A program made the position numbers and the translations under genes. Under the pieces are notes generated by a model. The model was given only the letters and a program-made list of their open reading frames with translations, was not told where the DNA came from and ran no database searches. A DNA stretch of 64,000 bases from Leucobacter sp. cx-328 (lineage in GTDB: Bacteria; Actinomycetota; Actinomycetes; Actinomycetales; Microbacteriaceae): NCBI RefSeq assembly GCF_014530035.1, contig NZ_JACVMX010000010.1:1-64000 (forward strand), read 5' to 3'. Shown here one piece after another: positions 8,276-16,721 of the stretch. How positions within the stretch are numbered: the first letter of the stretch is position 1; each line of letters starts with the position of its first letter.

Positions 8276-9012
8276 CTGACCACTCGCTTATAGACCCGCC
8301 AGGGGGAGCCGCCGCTGCCCCGGTGATTGAGGTGAATCACCTCACCAAATCTTTCCGCGCCCGCAGGGTGTTGAATGACATCAATTTGCGCATCGCACCC
8401 GGCCGTATTGTCGGCCTCATGGGTGACAACGGTGCTGGCAAGACCACACTGCTGAAGATTCTTGCGGGCGTGCTTGCAAACTGGTCCGGCGACGCGCGGA
8501 TCGCGGGCAGCGTGCCCGGCCCCGCATCGAAGGCGAAGGTGTCGTTTCTTCCAGACACCTCGTTCCTCGCCCCGCATTTGCGGGCGGCCGACACCATTGC
8601 GCAGTTCGAGCGCTTCTTTGATGATTTTGACGCGGTGAAGGCGCGGTCCATGGTCGACTTCTTCGGGCTGCCATGGGACGTGACGCTGAAGAACATGTCG
8701 AAGGGCATGCGCGAAAAGGTTCAGATCGCCCTCGCGATGTCGCGCAATGCTTCCGTGTACTTGCTCGATGAGCCGATCTCTGGCGTTGACCCCGCCTCAC
8801 GTGATGTCATCCTCCGCGGCATCCTGTCGAACCTGAACGACGGTTCGACGCTCCTGCTGTCGACGCACTTGATTAGTGATGTTGAAGCAATCGTTGACGA
8901 TGTCATCTTCCTGCGAGCGGGGCATGTGCTGCTCGAGGGGTCTGCTGACGACCTGCGTGAAGAACACGGTCTCGGCATAGATGCGCTCTTTAGGAAGGTG
9001 TACGCAGCATGA
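8272..9012 (+). CDS. ABC transporter ATP-binding subunit
   Basis: ATPase of 246 residues. Walker A is GDNGAGKTT (about 53), the signature region is NMSKGMREKVQIA with a non-canonical MSKGM in place of LSGGQ, and Walker B is SVYLLDEPISGVDP, followed by the switch histidine in LLLSTHL. It starts with TTG overlapping the GntR stop and ends overlapping the permease start (ATGA). YtrA-regulated exporters of this type often respond to cell-wall-active compounds; the substrate here is not shown by sequence. Confidence 0.9.
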   Translation: MTDHSLIDPPGGAAAAPVIEVNHLTKSFRARRVLNDINLRIAPGRIVGLMGDNGAGKTTLLKILAGVLANWSGDARIAGSVPGPASKAKVSFLPDTSFLAPHLRAADTIAQFERFFDDFDAVKARSMVDFFGLPWDVTLKNMSKGMREKVQIALAMSRNASVYLLDEPISGVDPASRDVILRGILSNLNDGSTLLLSTHLISDVEAIVDDVIFLRAGHVLLEGSADDLREEHGLGIDALFRKVYAA

Positions 9013-9845
9013 TCGGCGCACTGCTTTCTCATCATTTCCGCGCCTCAGCGCGCACCGTGTGGGCTGGTCTCGCGGCGATTCCGGCCGTGATGATCCCTGC
9101 GTTCGCCCTGTTGGCCATCAATGTTCCGGTGCTTGGCGGCATTGGCTCGGTGCTTGGGGTCATCGCAGCGGTCGCTGCCGTGCCCGCAGCGTTGGTCATG
9201 CTGGCCATTGATTACTGGCGCACCATGTACGGCCGTGAAGGCTACTTCACGATGATCATCCCGGTGCGCGGTCGCGCTCTGTACTGGACGAAGCTGCTGC
9301 ATGCGCTCATCGTGAGCCTTGCTGCGACGGCGCTCACGCTCGTCGGCTTGTTCTTGTGGGTGGTGGCGAATGGCATTGCGGCGCGCGCACCGCTGGGCGA
9401 ACAGCTCGCCGGATTCCGTGAATTGATACTGAGCAGTGTTGGTAGCCCGATGCTGTGGTTCCTGGTGGGGGCGCTCGCTGCGCAGCTGCTCTTCGTGCTC
9501 GTTGCTGGCGCAACGGTGCTCTCGGTTGGGGCTGAGGAGAGATTCTCCAGTCTTGGCGGGGGAGCGCCCATCATCTTGGGAGTTGCGCTGTACTTCTTCA
9601 TGCAGGTGCTCAGCGTGCTCGCGATGATGTTCGTGCCGCTCGGCCTGCAGGTCACTGGCGCTGACGCGGGCAGCATCGTTTGGAACGGTATGCTCTCCGA
9701 AATTGTGGAAGCCGTTCGTCTGGGACCTGAGGCTCCTGAGCAAACCATGATTGGCATTGGCTTCTTGCCGCTGCTCGTTGTGGTGGGCGCGCTACTTGCT
9801 TGGAAGGGCGTGCACTCGATCGAGCGACGCACCTCGCTCCGCTAA
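9009..9845 (+). CDS. ABC transporter permease subunit
   Basis: Hydrophobic protein of 278 residues with about six predicted membrane helices (for example 15-45, 50-70, 95-125, 160-190, 205-230, 250-268) and no soluble domain. It is translationally coupled to the ATPase by a 4-nt overlap. It is the membrane partner of the exporter controlled by the upstream GntR repressor. A terminator follows at 9883. Confidence 0.85.
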   Translation: MIGALLSHHFRASARTVWAGLAAIPAVMIPAFALLAINVPVLGGIGSVLGVIAAVAAVPAALVMLAIDYWRTMYGREGYFTMIIPVRGRALYWTKLLHALIVSLAATALTLVGLFLWVVANGIAARAPLGEQLAGFRELILSSVGSPMLWFLVGALAAQLLFVLVAGATVLSVGAEERFSSLGGGAPIILGVALYFFMQVLSVLAMMFVPLGLQVTGADAGSIVWNGMLSEIVEAVRLGPEAPEQTMIGIGFLPLLVVVGALLAWKGVHSIERRTSLR

Positions 9846-9882
9846 CCGTGGAGATTGTCGCTCTGGGTGAGCGGCTGCCTTG

Positions 9883-9932
9883 AAGGCCCGCGTGGTTCTG
9901 ACCGATTCCGGTTGGCGGCTACGCGGGCCTTT
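9883..9932. terminator. Bidirectional terminator
   Basis: AAGGCCCGCGT (9883-9893) pairs with ACGCGGGCCTT (9921-9931). It separates the ABC exporter operon (plus strand) from the small minus-strand operon ending at 9963 and can terminate both. Confidence 0.8.
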
Positions 9933-9962
9933 CTATGTTGGTGGGTCTTCGACGCGTCGGGG

Positions 9963-10208
9963 CTAGCGAGGTGTTTGTTCGTCGGCGCTCTGGCGAGCGC
10001 GCAGTGCTGCCAGCAGATCTTTTGCAAGCAAAGCGGTGGCGTAGGCAAACCCAAGGAAGGCGAAGAGATTGAGAATGACAAATATCTGATCGCTCGTGTG
10101 CGTCATCGACCACAGCGCAATTGCAGCCCAGATGGCAGCAAACGCTACTTGGAATGCGAGAAACAGCAGCGCAGCCCGCGGTGGAGTGTCAGCAGAGGAA
10201 GTTTCCAT
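9963..10208 (-). CDS. Small two-helix membrane protein, possible immunity partner
   Basis: Protein of 81 residues with two predicted membrane helices (about 12-34 and 43-67) and a charged C-terminus (LRARQSADEQTPR). I do not recognise the family. The start has an AAAGGA ribosome-binding site. It lies second in a minus-strand operon, and its start lies inside the last 20 nt of the upstream small secreted peptide gene, so the two are translated together. This order, small secreted peptide then small membrane protein, is the usual layout of a bacteriocin with its immunity protein. That role is inference only. Confidence 0.6.
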   Translation of the reverse strand: METSSADTPPRAALLFLAFQVAFAAIWAAIALWSMTHTSDQIFVILNLFAFLGFAYATALLAKDLLAALRARQSADEQTPR

Positions 10209-10479
10209 CGTTGTCCTTTGGCTCGTTGTTCAGTAACCCGGAATACGCGATCCATGCGCTGCCTGCTGCCCATGGCGAAATCGCGGTGGCTGCGAGCGCG
10301 CCCCAGAACCCGCCAACCACCCGGCCAGCTTGAGCCCAGCAGCGGCCACCGGAGTCGGAGTGGTTCGCGGGCGCTTCGGCCGCGACGAGAGTTTCAGGCT
10401 GTTGGCTTGGCATCGTCGCCAAACACAACAAACAGGCCAACGCGAGAATTGTGAGAACGGATCTTGCGGTTGAGGACAT
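10189..10479 (-). CDS. Small secreted cysteine-containing peptide precursor
   Basis: A 96-residue product with a Sec-type leader (positive end, hydrophobic core at about 8-23, possible cleavage near VAA at about 38-40). The predicted mature part is short: a polar segment ending SGGRCW, a glycine/alanine-rich hydrophobic stretch (GGFWGALAATAISPW), and a tail DNDGNFLC that ends in cysteine. The two mature cysteines could form a disulphide. The start is ATG 10479, preceded by GAAAGG; a longer upstream reading has no support. The gene overlaps the following 81-residue membrane protein gene by 20 nt. No known family is recognised; it resembles a class II-like bacteriocin in design only. Confidence 0.55.
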   Translation of the reverse strand: MSSTARSVLTILALACLLCLATMPSQQPETLVAAEAPANHSDSGGRCWAQAGRVVGGFWGALAATAISPWAAGSAWIAYSGLLNNEPKDNDGNFLC

Positions 10480-10735
10480 CAAGCGGCCTTTCTCTTGAGT
10501 GGCGCGTGCCTCGAGAGTATGACCGAGCTCGCCACGGTTACGAAACTGACGAGGAATGACAAGAATCTGCGGCAGTGTGGACCGATCCGCCCACTTTCCC
10601 TGGCCCAACGCGCGCTCGCGCGAGCCTAGGCCCAGACGCTCCGATGAGCCAAAGCGCACCCGCCACAGCCGGGAACTGGTCTACTTGGTTTTGCGAAACA
10701 AGGTCTATGTGGTGAACCAGTGTCACGCTGGGGAC

Positions 10736-11620
10736 ATGACTGAAAACAAGAATCTTTCCGCAAAGCTCGACGTCGCTACCTCGCTCAAGGGCGGCGTTAT
10801 CATGGACGTCGTCGACGCAGAGCAGGCCCGCATCGCTGCGGCTGCAGGCGCCGTCGCTGTGATGGCGCTCGAGCGCGTTCCCGCAGACATTCGTGCCGAG
10901 GGCGGCGTTGCCCGCATGAGCGATCCCGATCTTATTGCAGGCATCCAGGCCGTCGTCGACATCCCCGTGATGGCAAAGGCTCGCATCGGTCACTTCGTCG
11001 AAGCGCAGGTGCTCGAGTCGCTCGGCATCGATTTCATCGACGAGTCCGAGGTCCTCTCGCCCGCCGATTACGTGAACCACATCGACAAGCGCGGATTCAC
11101 TGCTCCCTTTGTTTGTGGCGCCACGAACCTGGGTGAGGCGCTCCGCCGCGTGACCGAGGGTGCGGCCATGATCCGCTCAAAGGGCGAGGCTGGCACCGGG
11201 GACGTGTCTGAAGCGACCAAGCACATCCGCACGATCAAGTCGGAGATCGCGGCCCTCACCCGCCTGCAGGAAGACGAGTTGTACGTTGCGGCTAAGGAGC
11301 TCCAGGCGCCTTACGAGCTCGTCGTCGAGGTCGCGCGTACCGGGAAGCTCCCCGTCACGCTCTTCACCGCTGGCGGCGTCGCAACCCCAGCTGACGCAGC
11401 GATGATGATGCAGCTCGGTGCTGACGGTGTCTTCGTCGGCTCGGGCATCTTCAAGTCGGGCAACCCCGAGAAGCGTGCCGCCGCGATCGTCCGCGCGGTG
11501 GCGAATTACAACAATCCCGACGTCATTGCTGAGGTCTCGCGCGGTTTGGGCGAGGCCATGGTGGGTATCAATGTGGCGGATCTTCCCGCGCCGCACCGCC
11601 TCGCCGAGCGTGGTTGGTAG
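10736..11620 (+). CDS. pdxS: Pyridoxal 5'-phosphate synthase lyase subunit PdxS
   Basis: Makes vitamin B6 (PLP) from ribose 5-phosphate, glyceraldehyde 3-phosphate and ammonia, normally with the glutaminase PdxT. The 294-residue TIM barrel is full length. The conserved start [20 protein letters not shown], the catalytic lysine region [11 protein letters not shown], and the phosphate-binding [13 protein letters not shown] and GSGIFKS motifs are all present. ATG 10736 matches the family N-terminus; the 60 in-frame codons before it do not. pdxT is not next to it, unlike many actinobacteria. A strong terminator follows. Confidence 0.96.
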   Translation: MTENKNLSAKLDVATSLKGGVIMDVVDAEQARIAAAAGAVAVMALERVPADIRAEGGVARMSDPDLIAGIQAVVDIPVMAKARIGHFVEAQVLESLGIDFIDESEVLSPADYVNHIDKRGFTAPFVCGATNLGEALRRVTEGAAMIRSKGEAGTGDVSEATKHIRTIKSEIAALTRLQEDELYVAAKELQAPYELVVEVARTGKLPVTLFTAGGVATPADAAMMMQLGADGVFVGSGIFKSGNPEKRAAAIVRAVANYNNPDVIAEVSRGLGEAMVGINVADLPAPHRLAERGW

Positions 11621-11645
11621 GCGCTGAGCGATCCGCCCCCCCATA

Positions 11646-11684
11646 TGTGCGCTGGCCACGAAAGTGAATCGTGGCCAGCGCACA
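11646..11684 (+). terminator. Terminator after pdxS
   Basis: A perfect 16-bp stem (TGTGCGCTGGCCACGA at 11646-11661 with its complement at 11669-11684) and a seven-base loop, followed by TTGTTT. It isolates pdxS from the amino acid importer operon. Confidence 0.85.
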
Positions 11685-11870
11685 TTGTTTGGAGGATTCC
11701 GACGAGAGGTCGCGGCGTGGGGAAACAGAACGACAACAATTGCAGCTCAACTTCGTAGTGAGCACCCAAAACCTGGGTAGTGTTACTTTCCGATACAGGC
11801 GAACGGGCACTTCGACCAGTTCGAGCCCCGTCGCCGCACTTGAATACGTTTTGTCACAACGGAGAAATCA

Positions 11871-12764
11871 ATGAAGATTCGTTATGTAATTCCTGCGCTC
11901 GCCGCAGCAGCAGCGCTCACCCTTACCGGCTGTGTGAATAACGCAGAGAAGGAATCCGAGGGCACGACCGAGAGCTCTGGCGTTGAGATCAAGGTTGACG
12001 AGGCAGCGGCTGCGCTGCTTCCCAAGGAGATCCGCGACTCGGGCGTCTTCCTCATCGGCACCGACGCCGAGTACCCGCCCAACGAGTACAAGGATCCGAA
12101 CGGCAAGCCTATCGGCTGGGGCGTAGAGCTCGCAGAAGCCGTATCGGCCAAGCTCGGCCTAGAACCCGAGTGGGAGATTCTGCCCTTCGACAGCATCCTG
12201 CCCCGCATCGAGGAAGGCACCCTGAACATGGGTTCCTCATCGTTCACCGATAACGTCGAGCGCCAGAAGGTTGTTGACTTCGTCAACTTCCTCGACGCTG
12301 GTAGCCAGTGGGTTGCACAGCCCGGCAGCGATATCGATCCCGATAATGCGTGTGGCCTGACCGTCGCCGTGCAGACCGGTACCGTGCAGCACACCGACGA
12401 GCTCCCCGCTCGCAACGAGGAATGCAAGGCAGCTGGCAAGCCTGAGATTATCGTTCTCCCTGCTGCAGCGCAGTCTGAGGTGACCAACGCTGTGGTCAAC
12501 GGCAAGGCAGACGCATTCTCGGCTGACTCGCCCGTTGCTGGCGCAGCTGTCGCAAAGCTCGGTGATGAGCTTGAGCTCGTTGGCGACATCTTCGACGGCG
12601 CTCCCTACGGCTTCGCCGTGCAGAAGGGCAGCGATACGACCAAGGCTGTGAACGCTGCGCTGCAGTCGCTCATGGACGATGGCTCGTACGAGAAGATCCT
12701 CAAGGCCGCTGGTGTTGACGCCGGCGCTCTCGACGCCGCGACCATTAACGCTGGCAAGGAGTAG
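11871..12764 (+). CDS. Polar amino acid ABC importer, substrate-binding lipoprotein
   Basis: Extracytoplasmic receptor of 297 residues. The lipoprotein signal ends at LTGC (Cys21), the likely lipidation site. An acidic linker is followed by an SBP family 3 fold starting near GTDAEYPPNEY, with the conserved FDSILPRIEEGTLNMG region. ATG 11871 has a GGAGAAA ribosome-binding site. It is the first gene of a receptor-permease-ATPase operon. The exact amino acid cannot be read from sequence. Confidence 0.92.
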   Translation: MKIRYVIPALAAAAALTLTGCVNNAEKESEGTTESSGVEIKVDEAAAALLPKEIRDSGVFLIGTDAEYPPNEYKDPNGKPIGWGVELAEAVSAKLGLEPEWEILPFDSILPRIEEGTLNMGSSSFTDNVERQKVVDFVNFLDAGSQWVAQPGSDIDPDNACGLTVAVQTGTVQHTDELPARNEECKAAGKPEIIVLPAAAQSEVTNAVVNGKADAFSADSPVAGAAVAKLGDELELVGDIFDGAPYGFAVQKGSDTTKAVNAALQSLMDDGSYEKILKAAGVDAGALDAATINAGKE

Positions 12765-12790
12765 TCGGACACCTTCGGCTCAAGGTAATC

Positions 12791-13783
12791 ATGTCTGAGA
12801 ATCAGACTCACGCGGTGTCGAAGCCGATCGAAGCGGTTCGGCTTCGACACCCCGGCCGAACGGTCCTCGCGGTCGTTCTGCTCGCCTGCGTGGCGTTGTT
12901 TGTGTACGACGCCGCCGTCAATCGTCCGGTCTATTCGTGGGACATCGTTGGTCAGTACCTCTTCGACCAGCGTGTGATTTCTGCGATCGGCTATACGATC
13001 CAGCTCACCGTCTACTCGATGATCATCGCGATCATTTTGGGTATTACCCTCGCGGTGATGCGCCTGTCAGACAACCCCATCGTGCGCGGCATTGCTTGGG
13101 TGTATCTGTGGATCTTCCGCGGTACACCGGTCTACGTTCAGCTCACGTTCTGGGGCCTTATCGCGACGATCTACAAGACGATCGACATTGGCATCCCGTT
13201 CACCGATCCGTGGCTGTCACTCAACACCAAGGATCTGCTGTCCTTCTTCGTGCTCGCAGTCATCGGCCTTGCACTCAACGAGGCGGCTTACATGGCGGAG
13301 ATCGTTCGTTCTGGCCTCCTCGCCGTCGACAAGGGCCAGGAGGAAGCATCGGTCGCACTCGGCCTCGGTTGGTGGCACACGATGACCCGCGTGATCCTCC
13401 CACAGGCGATGCGCGTCATCATCCCGCCGACGGGCAATGAAGTCATCTCGATGCTGAAAACTACATCGCTCGTCACGGCTGTTCCGTTCACGCTTGAGCT
13501 CTACACGCGCACGCGTGACATCGCAGCGGTGACTTACAAGCCGGTGCCGATGCTGATCGTTGCATCGATCTGGTACCTCGTGATCACCTCGGTGCTCATG
13601 GTGGGCCAGTACTACCTGGAGCGCCACTTCGGGAAGGGCCTCGGCAAGCGACCAGACGTCATGAAGCCGTCGCTCGCTACCGGGGTGCTCGAGGTCATGG
13701 GCGATGTGCCTGAGGCTGCCGCGAAGCGGGATCCGCGCCCCGAACAACGGCCAACTGATGCAGGAAGCGGGGTGGCGCAGTGA
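12791..13783 (+). CDS. Polar amino acid ABC importer, permease
   Basis: HisM/GlnP-type permease of 330 residues. The EAA loop contacting the ATPase is visible ([20 protein letters not shown], then [10 protein letters not shown]). About five or six membrane helices are predicted, starting at about 25 and again from about 70. The polar C-terminal tail of about 40 residues is longer than usual. Its last codons overlap the ATPase start by 4 nt. It lies 26 nt after the receptor gene. Confidence 0.92.
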   Translation: MSENQTHAVSKPIEAVRLRHPGRTVLAVVLLACVALFVYDAAVNRPVYSWDIVGQYLFDQRVISAIGYTIQLTVYSMIIAIILGITLAVMRLSDNPIVRGIAWVYLWIFRGTPVYVQLTFWGLIATIYKTIDIGIPFTDPWLSLNTKDLLSFFVLAVIGLALNEAAYMAEIVRSGLLAVDKGQEEASVALGLGWWHTMTRVILPQAMRVIIPPTGNEVISMLKTTSLVTAVPFTLELYTRTRDIAAVTYKPVPMLIVASIWYLVITSVLMVGQYYLERHFGKGLGKRPDVMKPSLATGVLEVMGDVPEAAAKRDPRPEQRPTDAGSGVAQ

Positions 13784-14559
13784 GTGCCAACAACTCAATT
13801 CCCATGGTGCGTGCCGAGGCTGTATCAAAGTCGTACGGCTCGAACCTCGTGCTGAAGTCGATCTCACTCGAAGTGCAGCGCGGCGAGGTGCTCTGCCTCG
13901 TCGGCCCTTCTGGGTCGGGGAAGTCGACGTTCTTGCGCTGCATCAACCACCTCGAAACGGTGACCGCTGGTCGCCTCGAGGTGGAAGGCGAGGTCGTCGG
14001 CTACCGCGAGAAGGCGGGCAAGCTGTATGAGATGCATCCGCGGGAAGCCGCGAAGCAGCGCCGTGACATTGGCATGGTGTTTCAGCGGTTCAACCTGTTC
14101 CCGCACCTCACCGCGCTCGAGAACATCATGCTGGCGCCTGGCTTGCTCCGGAAGGGTGGCAGCAAGGCGCAGCTGAAGGCGCGGGCAATGGAGCTGCTCG
14201 CACGAGTAGGCCTGGCAGACCGCTACGACTACTACCCGGCGCACCTTTCAGGTGGTCAGCAGCAGCGCGTCGCCATCGCGCGTGCGCTCGCCATGGAACC
14301 GAAGCTCATGCTGTTTGATGAGCCGACGTCTGCGCTCGATCCCGAGCTCGTCGGCGAGGTACTCGACGTCATGAAGGGCCTTGCTGAGAGCGGCATGACG
14401 ATGATCGTGGTCACCCACGAAATGGGATTCGCTCGCGAGGTCGCCGACAAGCTCGTCTTCATGGATGGCGGCGTCGTCGTTGAGGAAGGCGATCCGGTGC
14501 AGGTGCTCACGAACCCGCAGCGGGAGCGCACCAAGGCGTTCCTGTCGAAGGTGCTGTAG
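13780..14559 (+). CDS. Polar amino acid ABC importer, ATPase
   Basis: ATPase of 259 residues (GlnQ/HisP type). Walker A is GPSGSGKST, the Q-loop region is [13 protein letters not shown], the signature is LSGGQQQR, Walker B is [14 protein letters not shown], and the switch His is in VVTHEMGFA. All motifs are intact. It starts with GTG overlapping the permease stop. It is the last gene of the operon; the 94-nt palindromic element that follows could act as its terminator. Confidence 0.94.
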   Translation: MSANNSIPMVRAEAVSKSYGSNLVLKSISLEVQRGEVLCLVGPSGSGKSTFLRCINHLETVTAGRLEVEGEVVGYREKAGKLYEMHPREAAKQRRDIGMVFQRFNLFPHLTALENIMLAPGLLRKGGSKAQLKARAMELLARVGLADRYDYYPAHLSGGQQQRVAIARALAMEPKLMLFDEPTSALDPELVGEVLDVMKGLAESGMTMIVVTHEMGFAREVADKLVFMDGGVVVEEGDPVQVLTNPQRERTKAFLSKVL

Positions 14560-14598
14560 GTCGCTGGTCGCTGCTCGCTGCCCGCTGCCCGCTGCGCT

Positions 14599-14692
14599 CA
14601 ACCCCGCGAGATAGACACTTTCTGCCGAAACTCCTAGTTTCATTCGCATGAAAGCCCTCGTTTCGAGAGAAACGGTCTATCTCGCGGGGTTG
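14599..14692. repeat. 94-nt nested palindromic repeat, copy A
   Basis: The outer arms (18 bp, CAACCCCGCGAGATAGAC and its complement) are perfect. Inside are CGAAAC/GTTTCG and TTTCAT-TCGC-ATGAAA helices. An equally long element with the same nested design lies at 15926-16019; ungapped comparison by eye gives 68 identical of 94 positions. It sits in the gap between the amino acid importer and the UPF0145 gene. Confidence 0.85.
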
Positions 14693-14799
14693 CGTGCGTT
14701 GTGGCACGGGAAGCGCCAAAGTGAGATCGTCGTAGAGCCGGCATAGCGACCGCAGGTACTGTTAAACACAAAGAAAACCCCGCGAGGAGAGTCACAGCT

Positions 14800-15588
14800 A
14801 TGTTTGTTGTCACTACCAATGAAGTTCCCGGATACCGCGTCACCCAGGTCATGGGCGAAGTCATGGGTCTCACCGTGCGTTCGGCGAACTTCGGCCAGAA
14901 CTTCACGGCAGGCTTCCGCTCGCTCGGCGGCGGCGAGATGCCCGAATACACCAAGGTGATCTACGAATCGCGTTGGGAAGTCATGAACCGCATGTGGGCT
15001 GAGGCCCAGGGCCGTGGCGCCAATGCCGTTATTGCGATGCGCTTCGACTCAGGCTCGATCGGTAACTTCACCGAGTTTTGCGCGTACGGCACCGCGGTTG
15101 TCATCGAGCCGATCCCCGGATACCACGGCGAAACCCAGCAGCCCCTACTGTTGCGTGAGGATTTAGGCGTTGACGCCGAGATCCTTCTTGATCTTGGTCG
15201 TCGAGACGCCCTCGGTGCGATCGAGGTAGATAACCTCGCAGTAGTCCTTGAGGATCTCGAAGCGGGGATCGCCTTCCCAGTCGCCACCCATGACGACGGT
15301 ATCGATCTCATACTTCTTGACGTCGTTGATCTTCTGATCCCAGTCGGTCTCAGGAATGACGAGGTCGACGTAGCGAACAGCTTCGAGCATGTTCTTGCGG
15401 GTGTCGAAGTCGTGGTAGGTCTTCTTGCCCTTGCCGGCGTTGAACTCTTCGGTCGACGCGGCAACGACAAGGTAGTCGCCGAGCTGACGAGCGCGGCGGA
15501 GCAGGCGGATGTGACCCCAGTGCAGGAGGTCAAATGTGCCGTAGGTAAGAATTCGCTTCACGATATCTATCCTATGCGTGGCCGCTGA
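14800..15588 (+). CDS. UPF0145/YbjQ-family protein with an overlong, stop-less tail
   Basis: The first ~108 codons encode a YbjQ/UPF0145 domain (conserved GEVMGLTVRSANFGQNF and RGANAVIAMRFDS, then YGTAVV), a small pentamer-forming fold often labelled heavy-metal-binding. The function is not established. A clear AGGAGAG ribosome-binding site precedes ATG 14800. Family members end shortly after the YGTAVV strand. Here the frame stays open for about 150 more codons and runs antisense through tagD. If one C of the CCCC run near 15145 were absent, the frame would stop at the TAG about 15160. So either the natural stop was lost by a 1-nt insertion or this is a sequencing error; the tail is unlikely to be functional. 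Confidence 0.65.
   Translation: MFVVTTNEVPGYRVTQVMGEVMGLTVRSANFGQNFTAGFRSLGGGEMPEYTKVIYESRWEVMNRMWAEAQGRGANAVIAMRFDSGSIGNFTEFCAYGTAVVIEPIPGYHGETQQPLLLREDLGVDAEILLDLGRRDALGAIEVDNLAVVLEDLEAGIAFPVATHDDGIDLILLDVVDLLIPVGLRNDEVDVANSFEHVLAGVEVVVGLLALAGVELFGRRGNDKVVAELTSAAEQADVTPVQEVKCAVGKNSLHDIYPMRGR
15163..15561 (-). CDS. tagD: Glycerol-3-phosphate cytidylyltransferase-like protein
   Basis: 132 residues. It transfers CMP from CTP to a small phosphate such as glycerol 3-phosphate, giving activated precursors for wall teichoic acids or related glycopolymers. The cytidylyltransferase signature GTFDLLHWGH is at residues 8-17, and the second motif RTEGVSTTKIK is near the end. Length matches TagD. It starts with GTG 15561; a -10-like TAGGAT lies 7 nt upstream, suggesting a leaderless message. 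No teichoic acid cluster is adjacent, so the acceptor is uncertain. Confidence 0.9.
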   Translation of the reverse strand: MKRILTYGTFDLLHWGHIRLLRRARQLGDYLVVAASTEEFNAGKGKKTYHDFDTRKNMLEAVRYVDLVIPETDWDQKINDVKKYEIDTVVMGGDWEGDPRFEILKDYCEVIYLDRTEGVSTTKIKKDLGVNA

Positions 15589-15638
15589 ATGACGGCAGAG
15601 TAAGCGGTAGACGAATGAGCGGCAAAAGAATCTGGCTG

Positions 15639-15857
15639 TTAGCCGATGAAGAACATCAGCACGCCAGCGACAGCTGATACGGCCGCGATGACGAGCGCGA
15701 TCGAGATGAGCACGCGGTGCACCGTGTAGAACTTCGTGGGGCGACCTGCTTCATCGCGGGCGCGCGGATCGGCAGCAACGCGCTTCCAGAACTGGGGCCA
15801 TACAACGAAGTTGTAGACGGCGTTAACGAGTAGCAAGATACCAGCGAGAATCGACAC
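15639..15857 (-). CDS. SCO4848-family small membrane protein
   Basis: 72 residues with two membrane helices (about 2-20 and 48-71) joined by a conserved-looking polar loop (FWKRVAADPRARDEAGRPTK). It matches my memory of the actinobacterial SCO4848 family, of unknown function. The start is GTG 15857, 6 nt after a TACCCT hexamer, again a leaderless arrangement. It lies upstream of tagD on the same strand. Confidence 0.7.
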   Translation of the reverse strand: MSILAGILLLVNAVYNFVVWPQFWKRVAADPRARDEAGRPTKFYTVHRVLISIALVIAAVSAVAGVLMFFIG

Positions 15858-15925
15858 GTTGCCAGGGTATCCGGTTGGGCTGGGTGAGTGCCGGTTTTGG
15901 CCGCCAACCCCGCCGCTGAGCTAGC

Positions 15926-16019
15926 CAACCCAGCGAGAAGGTGTGTTTCTCTCGAAATTGGGTGTTTCATGCGTATGAAAGGGCTGGTTTCGGGAGAAAG
16001 GGGGAGTTTCGCGGGGTTG
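15926..16019. repeat. 94-nt nested palindromic repeat, copy B
   Basis: Same length and design as the element at 14599-14692: outer CAACCC...GGGTTG ends, then CGAAA/TTTCG, and a central TTTCAT-GCGT-ATGAAA helix. Conserved blocks are both ends and the centre, while the changed positions lie mainly between helices. Outer pairing is less perfect than in copy A. It lies between the SCO4848-family gene and a thioesterase gene. Confidence 0.8.
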
Positions 16020-16239
16020 GGTGGCGCGCAGCGGGTGAATGACGCGGGCTGGCGGGTAACGCGGCTCATCGCGGGTACTGCCGGGGAGAGAAACGGGCCG
16101 GCCTGCGGCCGGGCGGCCCTATTTCACTCAATCTGGGCGGCGGCGGGGTGGACGCTGTGTGCGACCGCGGCGTGAACGCAGCTTGGGCAGTGCCTGAGCT
16201 GAGCGTCAGACGGCATATAGCCAGCGGTACACTTGCGCC

Positions 16240-16641
16240 ATGAGTGACGCGCGAATTCTTGTCCGTAAGTGGGTCAAGCCCGAAGACCTGAATCAGCACG
16301 GCAGCCTGTTCGGCGGGCGTCTGCTCCACTGGGTTGATGAAGAGGCTGCGATCATCGCGACCATGCAGCTCGGCACGATCAACGTCGTCACCCGCTATGT
16401 ATCTGAGATTGCGTTCGTTTCGACCGCTGCCCGCGGTGACCTGCTCGTACTCGAGTACTCCGTGAAGGAGTTCGGTCGCACCTCGCTCACCATGAGCTGC
16501 CGCGTCGAGAACGCCGTCACCGGTCAGGAAGTGCTCACGCTCGACCGCATCGTATTCGTCGCGGTCGACGCCGAGGGCAAGAGCTGGCCGCACGGCCAGA
16601 CGGAGCCAACGGTCGCGACGGAGCGCCTTCGCCAGGAGTAG
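16240..16641 (+). CDS. Acyl-CoA thioesterase, YciA-like hotdog fold
   Basis: 133 residues with the hotdog signature NQHGSLFGGRLLHWVDEEAA, where the Asp/Glu and Asn of the family active site are seen, and a beta-strand core up to about 115. It hydrolyses acyl-CoAs to free acid and CoA in the cytoplasm; chain length preference is unknown. TACACT lies exactly 6 nt before ATG 16240, with no ribosome-binding site, so the message is probably leaderless. It is a single gene, convergent with the GNAT/cupin pair. Confidence 0.88.
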   Translation: MSDARILVRKWVKPEDLNQHGSLFGGRLLHWVDEEAAIIATMQLGTINVVTRYVSEIAFVSTAARGDLLVLEYSVKEFGRTSLTMSCRVENAVTGQEVLTLDRIVFVAVDAEGKSWPHGQTEPTVATERLRQE

Positions 16642-16721
16642 GGCGGGACGGCGAAGGGGCCGGACGAGAGCGCGGATCCGCGCCCACCGACCGACCCCCC
16701 CCGGTATCAGCAGGAAGCGAC

